Assembly (NCBI GenBank): GCA_964304625.1
Contig: OZ199838.1
Coordinates: 806,001 to 870,000 of the forward strand
DNA from: Kudoa neothunni
Taxonomy: Eukaryota; Cnidaria
Reading direction: 5' to 3'
DNA: 64,000 bases
Positions 38,560-50,960 of this stretch are shown here, piece after piece. The notes beneath the pieces were generated by a model that was not told the DNA's origin, made no database searches, and saw nothing but the letters and a program-made list of their open reading frames with translations. Position numbers and translations under genes: made by a program. The first letter of the stretch is position 1. Each line of letters starts with the position of its first letter.

Positions 38560-41183
38560 AGTACAAAACAACAACAAAAATTTTACCTAATAATAATAAT
38601 AATAATAATCTTAATTTATTATTGATACATTAATTTATTTTATTTTTCTGTATCAAATAGTAATGTTTGGTAATTTTTTGAAAGCATAAGCACAAACTAA
38701 CGCTGTCTCCAAGCCGCCATATTAATTCTACAGGCACCTCCTAAACTATCACGTGCCGCGTGCTTACTTACACACGACGTTTTATGTTTTATCGTTGTAT
38801 TGGTCTCTGGAAGCAGAATCTTTACTGCCTCTCGAATCTCGAATAATTTTGGCTCAATATTAAAAATTAAAATTTTGAGACACTTTTTTTACAACTGTTA
38901 TTCGATTTTTTTATTTTCAAGTCATTAAATTTTTATCTTTTATTTATAGAAACATTAAACATAACATTTTACGGAGTAAACCATTTTTTAATGATTAAAC
39001 TCTAGTCGTTAATCCCTGATTTGTTTACTTTGAATGTAGTCGTAGGAAACATGAATTATAGTGGAAATTTTTAAGCATTTTCAAAACTTTCTTATGAAGA
39101 AAAAATTGAATTTATTACTGATGGTAAACCAATCCCAGACCAGAGCTGCTACATTTACAACAAAAGATAGATTAAATTACCAGAACATTCCAAACTATCT
39201 GGTACGATAAAAAGAATGTTTAGGTGGTTTTTTTTACAAAAAATCGACTTTTTTGTTTTCCATGTATGCTTTTGTCAGCATCCCGTGAAAGTGATTGGGC
39301 GAAATAAGAGTATTGTGACCTAAAAAATTTTTGGTAAATTAGGTAGACTAATATAATACTGGGGTAAAATCATTGAGTACTTCCCCTAACGAATATCCAC
39401 GCCATGATCCTGAGTTAAGGATCCGAGTTTTCGAAGCTTATTTTTATTGAATTGGACGACTAAAATAAAAAAGATTTATAAAAAAAATCCTCATAAATAA
39501 CTTATTTTACGAAATACCGATAGCGGAAACAAATAGTGTGAATAATAACAGAAACCAAATATTTTTCAATTTTGCCTTTTTTTCTCCAAAACACCAACTG
39601 AGAGAAGTATCTTGAAATGTTTTTTTAACTAAGTATGTTTCATTGACTTTAATTCCTTGTGAACTCTATTTTTTGTAAAGATAATTTTACTTTGCAATAT
39701 TTACAGGTTTATTCATGTTTCATCTTCTCCATGTTGATTCACTCAACAAGAAAACTATAGATTTCTTTCTGGTTACTACCCGTTTTAAATTTTTCGGAAT
39801 ATTTCGAACTTACCTGTTAAATAAACGGAAAAAATTTTTTTAAATTCCACGACTAATATCGACTAAAATAGATTATTTAGAAACTGCGATCCCTAATTAT
39901 AATGTTAATGCTAAATATGATATTTCTCTCTTATCTTATATTAATTTTGGCATCACAATAAATATTAGAATGTCTGGACAAAAATTAGCTAAAAATCTTA
40001 AAGTTCCACCATACAGCATTTCAAAATCAAAATGCAACCAATCCTTTAAAATGAAATAATTTTTTAACGTCTTTCAAATTAAAAATAAACCCTGGCTATT
40101 GCAACTGATGGTAATATCTGCTAAAATAACACTCTTAACAAATTTTTAATTTTATAAAAACATATGACAATAAATGAACTATTAGTAAATAAACTTTCGA
40201 AATAAAATAAATCAGATAACTTTTTACATCTAAATTGGCCAAATACTTATGAATTAAATAGTAATTTTCCTAAAGAATATGAATATATATATATATATAT
40301 ATATATTCATTTTCAAATAAAATGATTGCAACTAGTGCCAATTTTATAAGAAAATACAAGGAACATTGAACTCACCTATTTTTTTTATAAAAGTTGATAT
40401 AACTGTTTTTAAGATCAAATAATTATTATTTTTAACTTATCGTTCTAAAAATGAAAAGTAAATTTATATTTAATTGATGTATTATTAGGATATATATTTC
40501 GTAGAGTATTTCATTGTTTGTATACTTTATACGAATTGAAAAAGCTCAGCTTCGCTTTATAACTAATCTAATAATCTAATGACTGTTAAATTAGAACCAT
40601 TAGGCCGCCCTACTGATTCTATTTTAGAGAGAAATTTAAAACGATGACTGCATACTTGATCAATTCTGTTGTTAAAAAGTCAACGGATGTATTTTCTTTT
40701 TAATATTAATTCAACAAGAGTTCATTTATTGTTATATGTATTTATGAAATTAAAATTTTAATGTAAGCGTTATTTTGGTCGATATTCCGATACGTGGCAA
40801 TAGCAACTGCCTTAAAAATACATAATTTTATATTAAAAAGCAATTTTTACACGAACTCAAAAATACCTCGAGTAAAAACACACCCTTACCGAATCAAAAT
40901 TGAACTAACTCACATAAACAGGAATATGTGACATTTAACTTAAGAATGTGAAATAGAGCTATTCTGTTAGCAGAAATAATTATTTGGTATCTTATGAAAT
41001 GGCTCAGAAATATACAAATGAATAAATTGTGGAGTGCATGGATGTTCAAAAATCATTCATTAAAATTTCAGTAGATGATGATAGCACAAGAAATTTTGCG
41101 AAAATTGTCTATAAAATACTTTTCCTATCCTATTACGATATTACCCCTTTTTTTCAAATACAAATGAGAGATCCTTCAATCAG
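38560..41183. other. intergenic region, mostly AT-rich
   Basis: A modest GC rise at 38700-38830 includes CACGTG. Near 39055-39240 (plus) a short broken reading frame (KLSYEEKIEFITDGKPIP) looks like a scrap of an old gene or transposase. A TA microsatellite lies at 40282-40310. No complete gene seen. Confidence 0.4.
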
Positions 41184-41231
41184 TAGATATAAGTAAGTAG
41201 ATATAAGTAAGTAGATATAAGTAAGTAGATA

Positions 41232-41265
<34 letters not shown>

Positions 41266-41281
41266 GATATAAGTAGATATG
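41184..41281. repeat. minisatellite, GTAGATATAAGTAA unit
   Basis: About four copies of a 14-bp unit, then a GTAA tetranucleotide run, then one partial unit. Confidence 0.9.
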
Positions 41282-41605
41282 TGTTGTAAAAAATAAGAAT
41301 CCTTCCGACAATAAGAATTATTTAATGCCACTATGGAAGGACCAACTAAAATCACACCTAAACAATGTCAAACTATTCAAACTCATAGTTTAATCGTTGT
41401 TAAACTCAGAAAATATTGATTGATAACTGGAAATATGTCTCATTTTAAGAGAGTTGCATTTTGATCTTGAAATACTGTAAGTGAAGCTTAGATATTCGCG
41501 CCAATTTATAATAAATCTCACAACCAAGAAAATATAATTATTGGTGAGAGTTTATAATAAAAAAAATCAATAAAATAATATACAATAGGAGGATTAAAAA
41601 TAAAA

Positions 41606-42813
41606 TTATTTTTTTTGAATATGAAAAGGATTATTTTCAAATTTTGTCATTGGCTTTCCACCAATTCCACATGTTCCCACACCAACCTATAAAAATTTAT
41701 AATAGAGAGTATGTAATTAAAACCTACTTTCCCATTCAACGAATCAGGCGTTGAAAAGATGCTTTTCTTTGATAAACCTTTCATATTAGACTTCCCCACA
41801 CTGTTGGCACGGAAGTTCATCCAACTTTGTTTTATTCGTTCTTGGCTATCCTCCTGCATCTGGAATAAATTGTAATGGTAAAATTTCATTGTAGATCCCC
41901 AATCAATAGAGTTAATAACCTTCAATCGAGCCTGTTTCTTTTGCAATTTTTTTCGCTTTGTTTCCTTTATCTTATTCAACTCGGCTCTTTAAAATAAACA
42001 ATCGACAAAACAACTCATCAAAAACACCAATCACTTGGTAATTCGTTTCACACTTCCGTCTGTGCTTTTAGTAGCTGACATTGAAGGACGAACAATCTTG
42101 CCCAACTAAATTTCACCCAAAAAATACATAAAGAATTCTGCGGAAAAATTTCTCATACGCCAACTATTTCATTGTGGTCAATCGATTCGAAATACACTGA
42201 GCATTTAGAGGTTCTTATATCTATGGAAACTATATTTCCTTCTCTTAAACTACAAATACAAATACAATTACAAATACAATTACGATTGGTTGGTTAATTA
42301 TAAATAGCAATAACGACATTAGACATCAGAATAAGGAAAAAACGAATCTATTACCAGCCGTCGCGAGCCAAAGGTGCCAAACACTTTTCACCAACTTTCC
42401 ATGTTTTGTTTGAAGTTGACGATGTGTTTACTTGTGAAGCAGCTGCGCTAATATTAGAATTCGTAGAATGACCAGTCAATCTAAAATTATCTGTGGAAGG
42501 TTTGGACACTCCATTTCCATCCACATTCGATTCATTCTGAATACATAACTCATTATGGATAATCATATTTGGAATGGAACATACATTTTCCTCAATACCA
42601 CCCAAAAGTTGTGACGTCAGTGAAATCACAGAATCTAGGTCACTTTTAAGCTGGATCAGCTCCTCATTGGAAGGGTCTAATGATAGAGCCGCTTCAACCT
42701 ATACAAATGTATTGATTGTTGATATTGAACTAATAAATTTTCTCTATTCAATTCAATACTTGTCTAAGTTGAATTTTGTAGCTGGAAAGATCAGCGTTGA
42801 AATCATCGTTCAT
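41606..42813 (-). CDS. SMNDC1: survival motor neuron-related splicing factor SMNDC1 (SPF30)
   Basis: Seven exons (42813-42760, 42698-42355, 42249-42159, 42105-42035, 41986-41920, 41859-41728, 41686-41606) give 840 nt, 279 residues. Introns are GT-AG, 41 to 105 nt. N-terminal helix SSYKIQLRQVEAALS and the Tudor entry TWKVGEKCLAPLARDGW match SPF30. A basic KETKRKKLQKKQARLK segment and the C-terminal signature SKKSIFSTPDSLNGK, then KVGVGTCGIGGKPMTKF, are diagnostic. SPF30 is known as a spliceosome assembly factor of the nucleus whose Tudor domain binds dimethylarginine on Sm proteins. The linker before the Tudor domain is longer than in the human protein (238 residues as I recall). Several aromatic-cage positions of the Tudor fold appear non-aromatic here. 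The gene is complete and looks functional. Confidence 0.95.
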
Positions 42814-44272
42814 TTTACTGATACTTGCGCCTGCGCGAAATGTTCAATCTAATAAATTACATTGTTGGACTCATTATCCAACCTTCTAACTCAGAGATCA
42901 TCAAAGTTTTTAACTGACGGGCGAAATTTCCGATTGTCGCAAGATTCGAGAACAGGATTAAAAAATATGTTTCAAAACGCAATTATAGAGATGAAACGAA
43001 AAAAATAATGAATTTCTATTGGAATGCGAATGTGAATGTGAATGTGATATATAGAAGTGATGCTGATCACAACGGTAGAATTTAGTATATTTAAGATTTG
43101 AGGCTCAGAATGGGATTATGAATTAACCGTTGTCTACTGTATAATTTAAACAAAATCGCGAACTTAGTTATATTTATAGGTGGAATTTAGAATTGCAATT
43201 TTTCCAATTATAAAATACATAGTTTATTTATTTTGTCATATTCAAATTGTGGAGATGCTAGTGTAAGGTGTTCATTTGACGAGGAGTTTTAAATTTTTTT
43301 TATATTATTTCTTTGTTTATCCTAATTTGGAAATTAGAACATAATTTTGTAGAATACCATGTATTAGGGATTTTTGACATCGGGCGTGAAAAAATTTAGG
43401 AGAGTAGGGAAATTTTTGGTGATTGATACGCCACGGATAATAATAAACTAATTGGGCAGCCTGGCGTACTTTGAAGACATTATCGCGATTTTCGATAACG
43501 CATACTTATAAAGGACAATTAATATCATAGAAACTTCAAAAAGCAATGACTAATTATACGGAAATTAGTAATAAAATATTAAGTAGTCTTCACCCGAACA
43601 GAATAAAAATCAAGATGATTTGATCTCAATCTTGTCTCTTTTATAATAATATATCCCTTTTATGATGTTTTGATGTGATTTGATTTATTCTAATATAATG
43701 TCGATTAATTTACAATATTGTCTATTTATTTTAAGATTATTGGTCACTTATACACGAATCTTCCCTGATAAAGAGTGTTATAAGCCTGGTTTCAATTGAT
43801 GCTGTTTTTGACGGAATGATGAACTAAATATGTTAATTTTTAGGGACCATCGATAAATTAACTTAGATCTTGTCGAACATATTTTTATTTTTTTAGAAAT
43901 GAAGTATATATTAATTTGTTTCAAATTTTAACCTATTAAGGAGCTTTATTCAACGTTATGAACAGTTTAAGTTAAGAAATTAATTATTTTGAAAAAGGTG
44001 AGCGATAGAAAACAGATTTAATAAAACTGCTCTTTATATCTGTATATGATGCTGGAAAATATCTAATGAACGGTGAACATTATCATATCATTTTAAATTC
44101 CTAATATCAAATCAATTAAACTCAAACCGATTAAAAATTAGAGCTAATCAATTTAATTTATAAGTTTAAATAATTAATAATTTAAAACTAGTAGAATCAT
44201 AGGAATAAAATAAAGCTTGAAACATGTATCATATCGATTCGTGTGTATTACATGCAGAATCTTGCTATATTA
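42814..44272. other. intergenic between SMNDC1 and a hAT fossil
   Basis: Contains the SMNDC1 5' flank, with a short GC-rich patch GCGCAGGCGCAAG (minus) 10-30 bp upstream of its ATG that may belong to the promoter or 5' leader. Small GAATGT repeats occur near 43025-43045. No other gene seen. Confidence 0.4.
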
Positions 44273-46060
44273 CAGGGGTGGCAACATTTGCCTAGAAAGG
44301 GAGCCATCTTTAAGGGTGTCCAAATTTTAAAGAGCCGCGAGGCGTTAAAATAATTTCTATGTATCTCTTCCTTATTTAAACTTACACTTTTGGAAATTTT
44401 TCACATCTTAGTGTATAATGTTGATGAATTATAAACAATGATTTTTAAATTATTTTCTTATTCAATTAATCATTGGAAAACTTACATATAATTTTTACAG
44501 GTATAATTCGTGATAGTTTTTCGAGAAAAGTATATTAGTAGTTAATAATCCAAAAAATACTCTCTCTGTGAAAAAGGCCGCAAAAATAATAAATTATTTT
44601 TCATATTTAATCGTAAATGTTAGTGTAACAAAAAATAAAATTAAATATTTGCGAACAATGAAATAACACGATAAATCAATGCATTCAACAATTTTTTAAA
44701 TTGTTTCTAATGAAAAAAGATTTTTTGTGTTTCCATATTATCAATGAGTTGAGGGAAATCTGGTTCATATGCTGTTAAAGCCGTACGAATTAATTCCGTC
44801 AGGTGTTTGTTTGTGAGGCATCCGTGATGCTTTGATATCACAAACTTCATTGTAGAATAAACGGATTCACAACAATAAGTTATTTCAAAAATAGAAATAA
44901 CTTTGATACTCATTTTTTTTAATTTTGGATATTTTATTCAAAATTCGTTTCACCAAAATTCTATTGGTGACTTGGACCTATTAATAATCTTTAAAGCAAG
45001 ATCCTCTTGAAAATCCATTAGTCCCATTTCCACAGTAGAAAAATCGGTGGCCAGCGGTTCAAGATTTTTACAATCTTCATCAACTACATAGATCACAGAT
45101 GGGTTGATGAGGAACAACACAATGAATGGTTTTCAGTTTCACCAAATCATCAAAATGATCTTTAAAAAAGTAACTCATAAGTTACTCTAATTTACAGCTA
45201 TATTGTTCTAATTTCTAATTTTGTATTACATCTACATCATCGGGGAATGAATTTGGTTGTCTATTAAGATTTAGAAAACAAGTGAAGTGTCTTGATATTA
45301 TGTCTCGTTGGAAAATTTGGATTTTATTCTCCAAGCTGAACTGAATATTGTTTGAGCAAAATTGGAAACCAAGTTATTCTTCTCTTGTAATGGTAAATTG
45401 ACATTTTGAAGATGGTTCATTAAGTCAGTAAAAAACATCATGTCATATAGCCATTGATTATTTTCAAGTTGAGGGTATGATTTGTTCTTTTCATTAAGGA
45501 ATAAACTAATTAGTTTCTATAAGCTCGACAAACCTATTCTAAACATTGCTGGTTGGCAGCTATCTCATAATACAGTAGAATGGAACATCGTTAGGTTTAC
45601 CATCAATCTCAAGTTCTTCAATAAAATTTCTGAACTGTCGATGAGTTTTACCATTTAATCGTATATAATTGACAATTTCGAGTACTAACACTTCATTACA
45701 TCTTCATATTTGCAGTATTTTGCGACGAATAATGCAATATACGGGGATAAGTTTTCAAAACCTTGTATCATTTTTCATGAGTGCAATTAAGCCTACATTC
45801 TTACCTACTATTTCAGGGGCTCCATCTGTCAATATGCTAACGAGATTACATAAATGTACGCCAGCTTTAATATTAAATTGTGTTATATAAACGACACGAA
45901 AGAATAAGGTATTTATATTGTGCATAAAAATCAAAATTTTTCGAAGCTTTTCTATAAGAAAATTAAATAAACTTTGACAGAAAGATAAACATCCCGTAGA
46001 GCTGATTATGAACACACATTAAGGACAATTTAAACTGCATTTCGCGTAAGCACATACAAC
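44273..46060 (-). mobile_element. hAT-superfamily transposase fossil (GTF2IRD2/ZBED5-like lineage)
   Basis: A hAT-type end CAGGGGTGGCAAC lies at 44273. On the minus strand the C-terminal dimerisation region is readable at 44913-44707: CCESVYSTMKFVISKHHGCL, then LTELIRTALTAYEPDF, the pattern seen in hAT-derived GTF2IRD2-like proteins. Upstream at about 45890-45755 the catalytic-core motif LTDGAPEIVGKNVGLIALMK is visible. The intervening region is in several broken frames. No left terminal repeat was found, so the upper border is approximate. Confidence 0.75.
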
Positions 46061-46800
46061 CATTTTGCTCACCCTAATTATATCTCACATTTAATTAAGC
46101 TTATTTTTATTTTATCGCCAAGCTAAACGACTGAAATTCGACAAAATGTTTATGACCAAAATAGAAAATTTAATAGCGCCCACACAGAAAAATATTGTTC
46201 TATTCAACAGGGGACAAACATAATTTGTTTGTTGTCATTCGTTATTCAATTTGAAACACTTAGTAAACTTATTATTTATGAATATTTTGAATATTGCGTT
46301 CCAAAATTTGTAAATTTATCCAAAATGTCAGTTATAACTTTAATTCTAAATTTTCTGTTCTCTGGATGTTTTCGAAGGTTAAAATTGGGCGAAAGATTCC
46401 AAAAGTTTGTGTTTGAACACCAACGACATAAACGAAATCGGTTTTGTAATATCACAGCAAATAGAAGATATTCTTTGCCATAAGAATAGCCGGTTTATAA
46501 TTATAAACGATTTATATGGATCTGTAAAAATAATCTGTGTATCCATTTTTTTGATAATAATAAGGATAAAAACGATCGAAAAATTGAGTGCAACTGCAAA
46601 AATGTTCAGCCGAATTGAAACTTTTGATATACATAAACCACGAGTTATTTAACATAAAGATCAACGTACAATATATTAGTCAATAATCCATCCCGTTTAA
46701 TTTAGTTTAGCTTAGTTTTGAGACTAATGCTGCAGATAAAAACGAAAACGTAACATGCAATCTATGTTATAGTTGATAGAGTTACTAATTACGTATCTAA
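46061..46800. other. region between hAT fossil and RPLP1
   Basis: Two overlapping plus open frames (46229-46483, 46407-46652) have I/L/F-rich translations without motifs. They may be further hAT debris or chance. No supported gene. Confidence 0.35.
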
Positions 46801-47226
46801 TCAATCGAACATCGAACCAAGACCAATATCAGAAGATTCTTCCTCAGGCTCAGCTTCCTTCTTAGATGCTAAAGTATGCGTTAAATGTGCCAGTAAAATC
46901 ATATCTCACCCTTTCCACCAGTAGCGGAGGTGTCTACGACGGCAGCTGCTGATGGTGCGGCCGATGCAGCTGGAGCACTGGACACATTGGTGAGAAGGGC
47001 ATTGATATCCAATCCTTTGATTCCCTCACAGAAGAATTTAGGCCAGAATGATTCACACTCATAACCTGCAGATGTAAGAATGCTTCTCACGGCATCAGGC
47101 TACACAAACACAAATTCAGAAAAATTCCACACCAACCTAAACTACTGTAACTTCTAATCCATCATCCGTTAGAATTAGAGCGCTATAAACACAAGCCAAT
47201 TCGGTTTGAGCAACACTGGAAGACAT
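46801..47226 (-). CDS. RPLP1: 60S acidic ribosomal protein P1
   Basis: Three exons (47226-47146, 47099-46910, 46868-46801) give 339 nt, 112 residues; GT-AG introns of 46 and 41 nt. The N-terminal domain MSSSVAQTELACVYSALIL and then SAGYECESFWPKFF match the P1 family (human ELACIYSALIL and VEPFWPGLF). A short Ala/Ser/Pro hinge (SAPAASAAPSAAAVV) leads to an acidic tail EAEPEEESSDIGLGSMFD. P1 pairs with P2 on P0 to form the ribosomal stalk that recruits elongation GTPases. The tail departs from the usual D-D-D-M-G-F-G-L-F-D: the D-x-G-x-G-x-x-F-D outline is kept but the central Phe is replaced. A longer in-frame start upstream (47325) is probably untranslated leader. Confidence 0.95.
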
Positions 47227-48592
47227 AACGACAATTACAGAGGCAAGATTCGTTGGCACGTGCTCGTTGTAATTCGGCTCAACTCGCGAACCTTTTAAAT
47301 TAGGTTTTTCGGCGATAGAAAACAAGTCATTTACACATAGATTGTATCAATATTTTTATATAAGTTGTCTTAATGTATTTTAGATAGTTTGTTGATGACT
47401 AAACGATCATTTTAGTAGTCTTGATGATGTAATAACCAGCGCATGCGATTTTAAGTATTTTCCCATCCGGGTTCCTGATAGAAAAATCCTTCTAAACAAA
47501 ACTTGGAATCACTTAATCTGTGATAACTTTTGTTGTTATTTTTTTTTCTTCTGCAGGAGATATTTTAATGAATGCTGCTTTACACTACACGAGAGCATTA
47601 TCCACGCTGTTATTATTGTTTCATTTACGAAAAACTTTTATTTTTAATAATCACATGAATAATTTACTTTTTTTTTAAACTCATGATTTAATAATTTTTT
47701 CTTTAGGATTATTAAATAGGGTTATACTCTAAATTTGTTAATATTATCAATATATCAATGGGTGATAATATTTTTCAAGTAGCTATTGTCGATAAATTAA
47801 TAATTTATAAACTAAATAATATTATTAATAATTTTTAAGTGTAAGTAAACGGAATTATACGAATATTTGATGCTAATAAACGAAGTTTAAATAATTCTAA
47901 GATTAAACCTGATTCTTGATTCGGAATGTAACGTTAATATATTTAATTTAAAGTTGGTGTATGAAATATGATTTTATTAGTGTAATCTATCAATTTTCGT
48001 TTGAATTTATAAAATTCAAAGATGTCTTTTTCAAATGCAATTTTATAGTACAATTAATACTTTATTCTAACAATTTTATTATTACAAATTTGACAAAACG
48101 TAAAATATAATAATATTTTTGTTATTTAGAGATAATTAAATTTCAATTTGTTAATATTTTTTTTCATAGAAAACTAAACTACATCGAGAAGAATATTTAG
48201 TTCATTTGAACGGTTTTAAGCAAATTAAATTCTTATGTTCTCTTTTTGGGTGGTAGGTTACTACTATTTTGTAGATTCAATTTATAAGGAAAAATACAAT
48301 GAAAATTGACATTTATTGATTCATAGACTTAAGAATATTCGTAATTTGGAACGAAACTATAAAATAATAATGCACTTTTATGGCGATCTAAAAATAATTA
48401 TTATATTGGAAGCAATATTATTAAAAATTAAGGGAAACTGCCCAGCGTTGCTTGGGGAAGATTTCGCATAGATACGTTTCTTAATAATATTCAAAAAATC
48501 CAATGAAATTTCTAACTAATCAGTGGATGCAAAGTAACTAAAAATATCTAGGTGAGATACTTTCAACGATTTTGACTGGCGAAATTTAAATT
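47227..48592. other. AT-rich intergenic region
   Basis: RPLP1 5' flank, including a CTTTTT-rich stretch on the minus strand near 47540-47690. No gene or transposon end supported. Confidence 0.4.
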
Positions 48593-48792
48593 NNNNNNNN
48601 NNNNNNNNNNNNNNNNNNNNNNNNNNNNNNNNNNNNNNNNNNNNNNNNNNNNNNNNNNNNNNNNNNNNNNNNNNNNNNNNNNNNNNNNNNNNNNNNNNNN
48701 NNNNNNNNNNNNNNNNNNNNNNNNNNNNNNNNNNNNNNNNNNNNNNNNNNNNNNNNNNNNNNNNNNNNNNNNNNNNNNNNNNNNNNNNNNNN
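48593..48792. other. assembly gap, 200 N
   Basis: Exactly 200 N, a scaffold join of nominal size. The open frames reported across it are meaningless. It abuts the inverted-repeat element half at 48793. Confidence 0.99.
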
Positions 48793-49112
48793 ATGTGATC
48801 TTATTGTGAGACACGCAATAAGTTTATTATTAATGTTAGTCCGTGTAAAATTGTTATATATCAATATTAAAAAATCTAAATAGTAATATTAAACAACTAA
48901 TAGGTTAATAACAAAGAGAAAAACAATAAAATTCAATGTTTATAGAAAAAAAGATGGAGATTGTACGTGTATTCGACCGCGTTCGGATGAAAAATTCTTA
49001 CATTTTAGATGTTATTATTTTATTTTATTGTGGACAATATTGAAAAAAATAAATTCGAAAAACATTTGTAATGGGCGTTTTTAGGTGTTGCTCTGGCGTA
49101 TTCATATACAGT
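48793..49112 (+). mobile_element. right half of a second long-inverted-repeat element
   Basis: Matches 4300-4635 in order: a TTAGTCC-GT block, TTGTTATATATCAA, AATCTAAATAGTAATA, AAAGATGGAGATT, GCGTTCGGATGAAAAATTC and GTTTTTAGGTGTTGCT. The left half would lie in the gap. Clearly diverged from the first copy by substitutions and small deletions. Confidence 0.75.
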
Positions 49113-49845
49113 AATGGACTTGTCGTACGTACATTAGCTATTTTATATATTTAAAGGTTCTCTCGTATTTAAAATGATTTAAAAAATGATTCAATCTTAT
49201 TATTACTCATTTAAATAATTTATAAGTATAATTAGTACGAAAAAAGAATAATAAACGGTCCCGTGAGGATCGGTCATACGTATTTTTGCTTTAACCATGT
49301 GATTAAATTAAGTGTTTTCTTTCTTTTTATACCACAGTTAAACTATTAATAAGTTTTTACAGTTACATCAATGTGGTAGATAGTAGAAAAATGACGAATA
49401 AACATAGACACATGTTATAGACACAGTAGTATGGTTTATAATTATGTCTTCTGTAATTCATTGAAATATCAATGGAGCAATGTCAGTCCCTCCCAATAAT
49501 TTAGAAGCGGATGATTATTTTATTTATTAAAATTTGAACTTATCAGAGATGGTCTTATTTTATTTGGAGGGGCTTGGTAACTATTATAAACATTATCGTT
49601 TAAAAAAGGGCGATTTGAAGCCCGATTTTATTTCAGATGTTTATTTATTTTTACATCGTAATTTTAAACAACAAAGAATAATTGGCTTTTTATTAATCTT
49701 TAAATTATAGCTAGTTTCGTGTTTTGATAATTTTTGCGCGCTTGCGGAAAAAAATCATAGTACATACTCTCCAGCCGAGACCTGTAGTGAGTAAAACTTC
49801 GCCATCCCCAATGGGATAACGTACGACCGATTCATTCTCGTATTA
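49113..49845. other. spacer between element half and SINE copy 2
   Basis: No gene recognised. In the first locus the equivalent element and SINE are directly adjacent; here they are separated by about 730 bp of unknown origin. Confidence 0.35.
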
Positions 49846-50025
49846 ACCGTAGCGCGTAATCGTGCGCCAGCGCTGTGGTCCATAATCAAGTAATAAGGTC
49901 CCACCACTTTTAGGTTTGAGGGTCATGGGTTCGACCCTCGTCCGCTACACCGCATACTTTACCACTATCCCCGCAAACGAGGCGCATGAATGGTTTCGTT
50001 TGTGGTAATAAATATGAACAAAACT
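49846..50025 (+). repeat. tRNA-like SINE, copy 2
   Basis: Second copy of the 4645-4850 repeat with the better preserved B box GGTTCGACCC near 49928. It runs straight into the Merlin fossil that follows. Confidence 0.65.
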
Positions 50026-50960
50026 TCGTGCACTCATTACACGAACAAGCATTGTCAGGTACCAATCTTACTATACATCTAAAAAGTTGGTCATACTATT
50101 CGAAATTGTGTAAAAAAGAAACTATTATTGATTCGACATTTTTCAATAATATGAAAATTAAACTCCTTGATTTTTTGGAATTATAATATTAATGGTTGAT
50201 GGGTATAAAAACCGTTAACCTGGGCACAATTGCCGGATATTCTTCTCATACAATATTTGATTATTTTCACCATCTTCGGCAGTTGGTAGCGGATAGTTTA
50301 AATTTTTGAGGGCATAGTTATTAAAGGAAAAAATATAGTTGTAGAGCTCGACTAGTCCAAATTTGGAAAGTTGTAGCATAACTGAGGGCATGACGTTAAT
50401 GGAGCCTGTGTTCATGGAGGTATAGAATGGACATCAGAACGAAAGATGTTTTTGATAGAGGTTCCTGACAGAACTGCTCTGCTCGAACTCATCCAAAAAA
50501 TCAAAACTTACATGTATCCTGGCTTTATTATCGTAACTGATTGCTTCAGAAGTTATGGAACACTACATAATTTCTACACTCACATCATTGTGAATCACAG
50601 TATAGAATATGTGGATAATATCACAAGAGCTCATACAAACACCAATATAGATACCTGGAGTGCTAAAAAATATAAAATATCACCAAGGAACAGGAGATTT
50701 TCGGTTAATGAAGGTGGTTCTGTCAGTGCGGATGGTAAAAACGAATTTCTTGGTTAATTTCAATGGAGAAGGAAAAACAACCACAATTCATGAAATGGCT
50801 GTATACGCTAGTTAGAAAATTTTTAGTTTACTATCAATTAGATTTGTGTTTTATTGTGTTTTTCATAGTTGTATATTTCTGCCGCGTGAATTCTTTGTTA
50901 AATGTGAATTTAGGGGGTTTTATCATAGATCAGCACGTTATTAAATCAAGTAAGTGTTAG
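50026..50960 (+). mobile_element. Merlin (IS1016/ISXO2-like DDE) transposase fossil
   Basis: Plus-strand pieces follow the order of a Merlin transposase. An N-terminal piece with CKKETIIDSTFFNNMKIKLL (about 50115-50160) fits the zinc-binding and helix region. A middle piece (LGTIAGYSSHTIFDYFHHLR) is in another frame. At 50446-50757 comes the catalytic domain with VFLIEVPDRTALLELIQKI, an Asp in IIVTDCFRSYG, and the HIIVNHSIEYVD ... AHTNTNIDTWSAKK signature, with W where the family has the catalytic-Glu context (E-x-x-W). Several frame changes and stops make it inactive. Terminal repeats were not found. Confidence 0.85.

Noticed and set aside
42574-42852. 92-codon plus-strand open frame
   Set aside because: Antisense shadow of the first exons of SMNDC1.
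48563-48864. Open frames across the N gap
   Set aside because: Composed of unknown residues from the 200-N gap.
50215-50415. 66-codon minus-strand open frame
   Set aside because: Antisense of the Merlin transposase middle region; the plus-strand reading matches the family.
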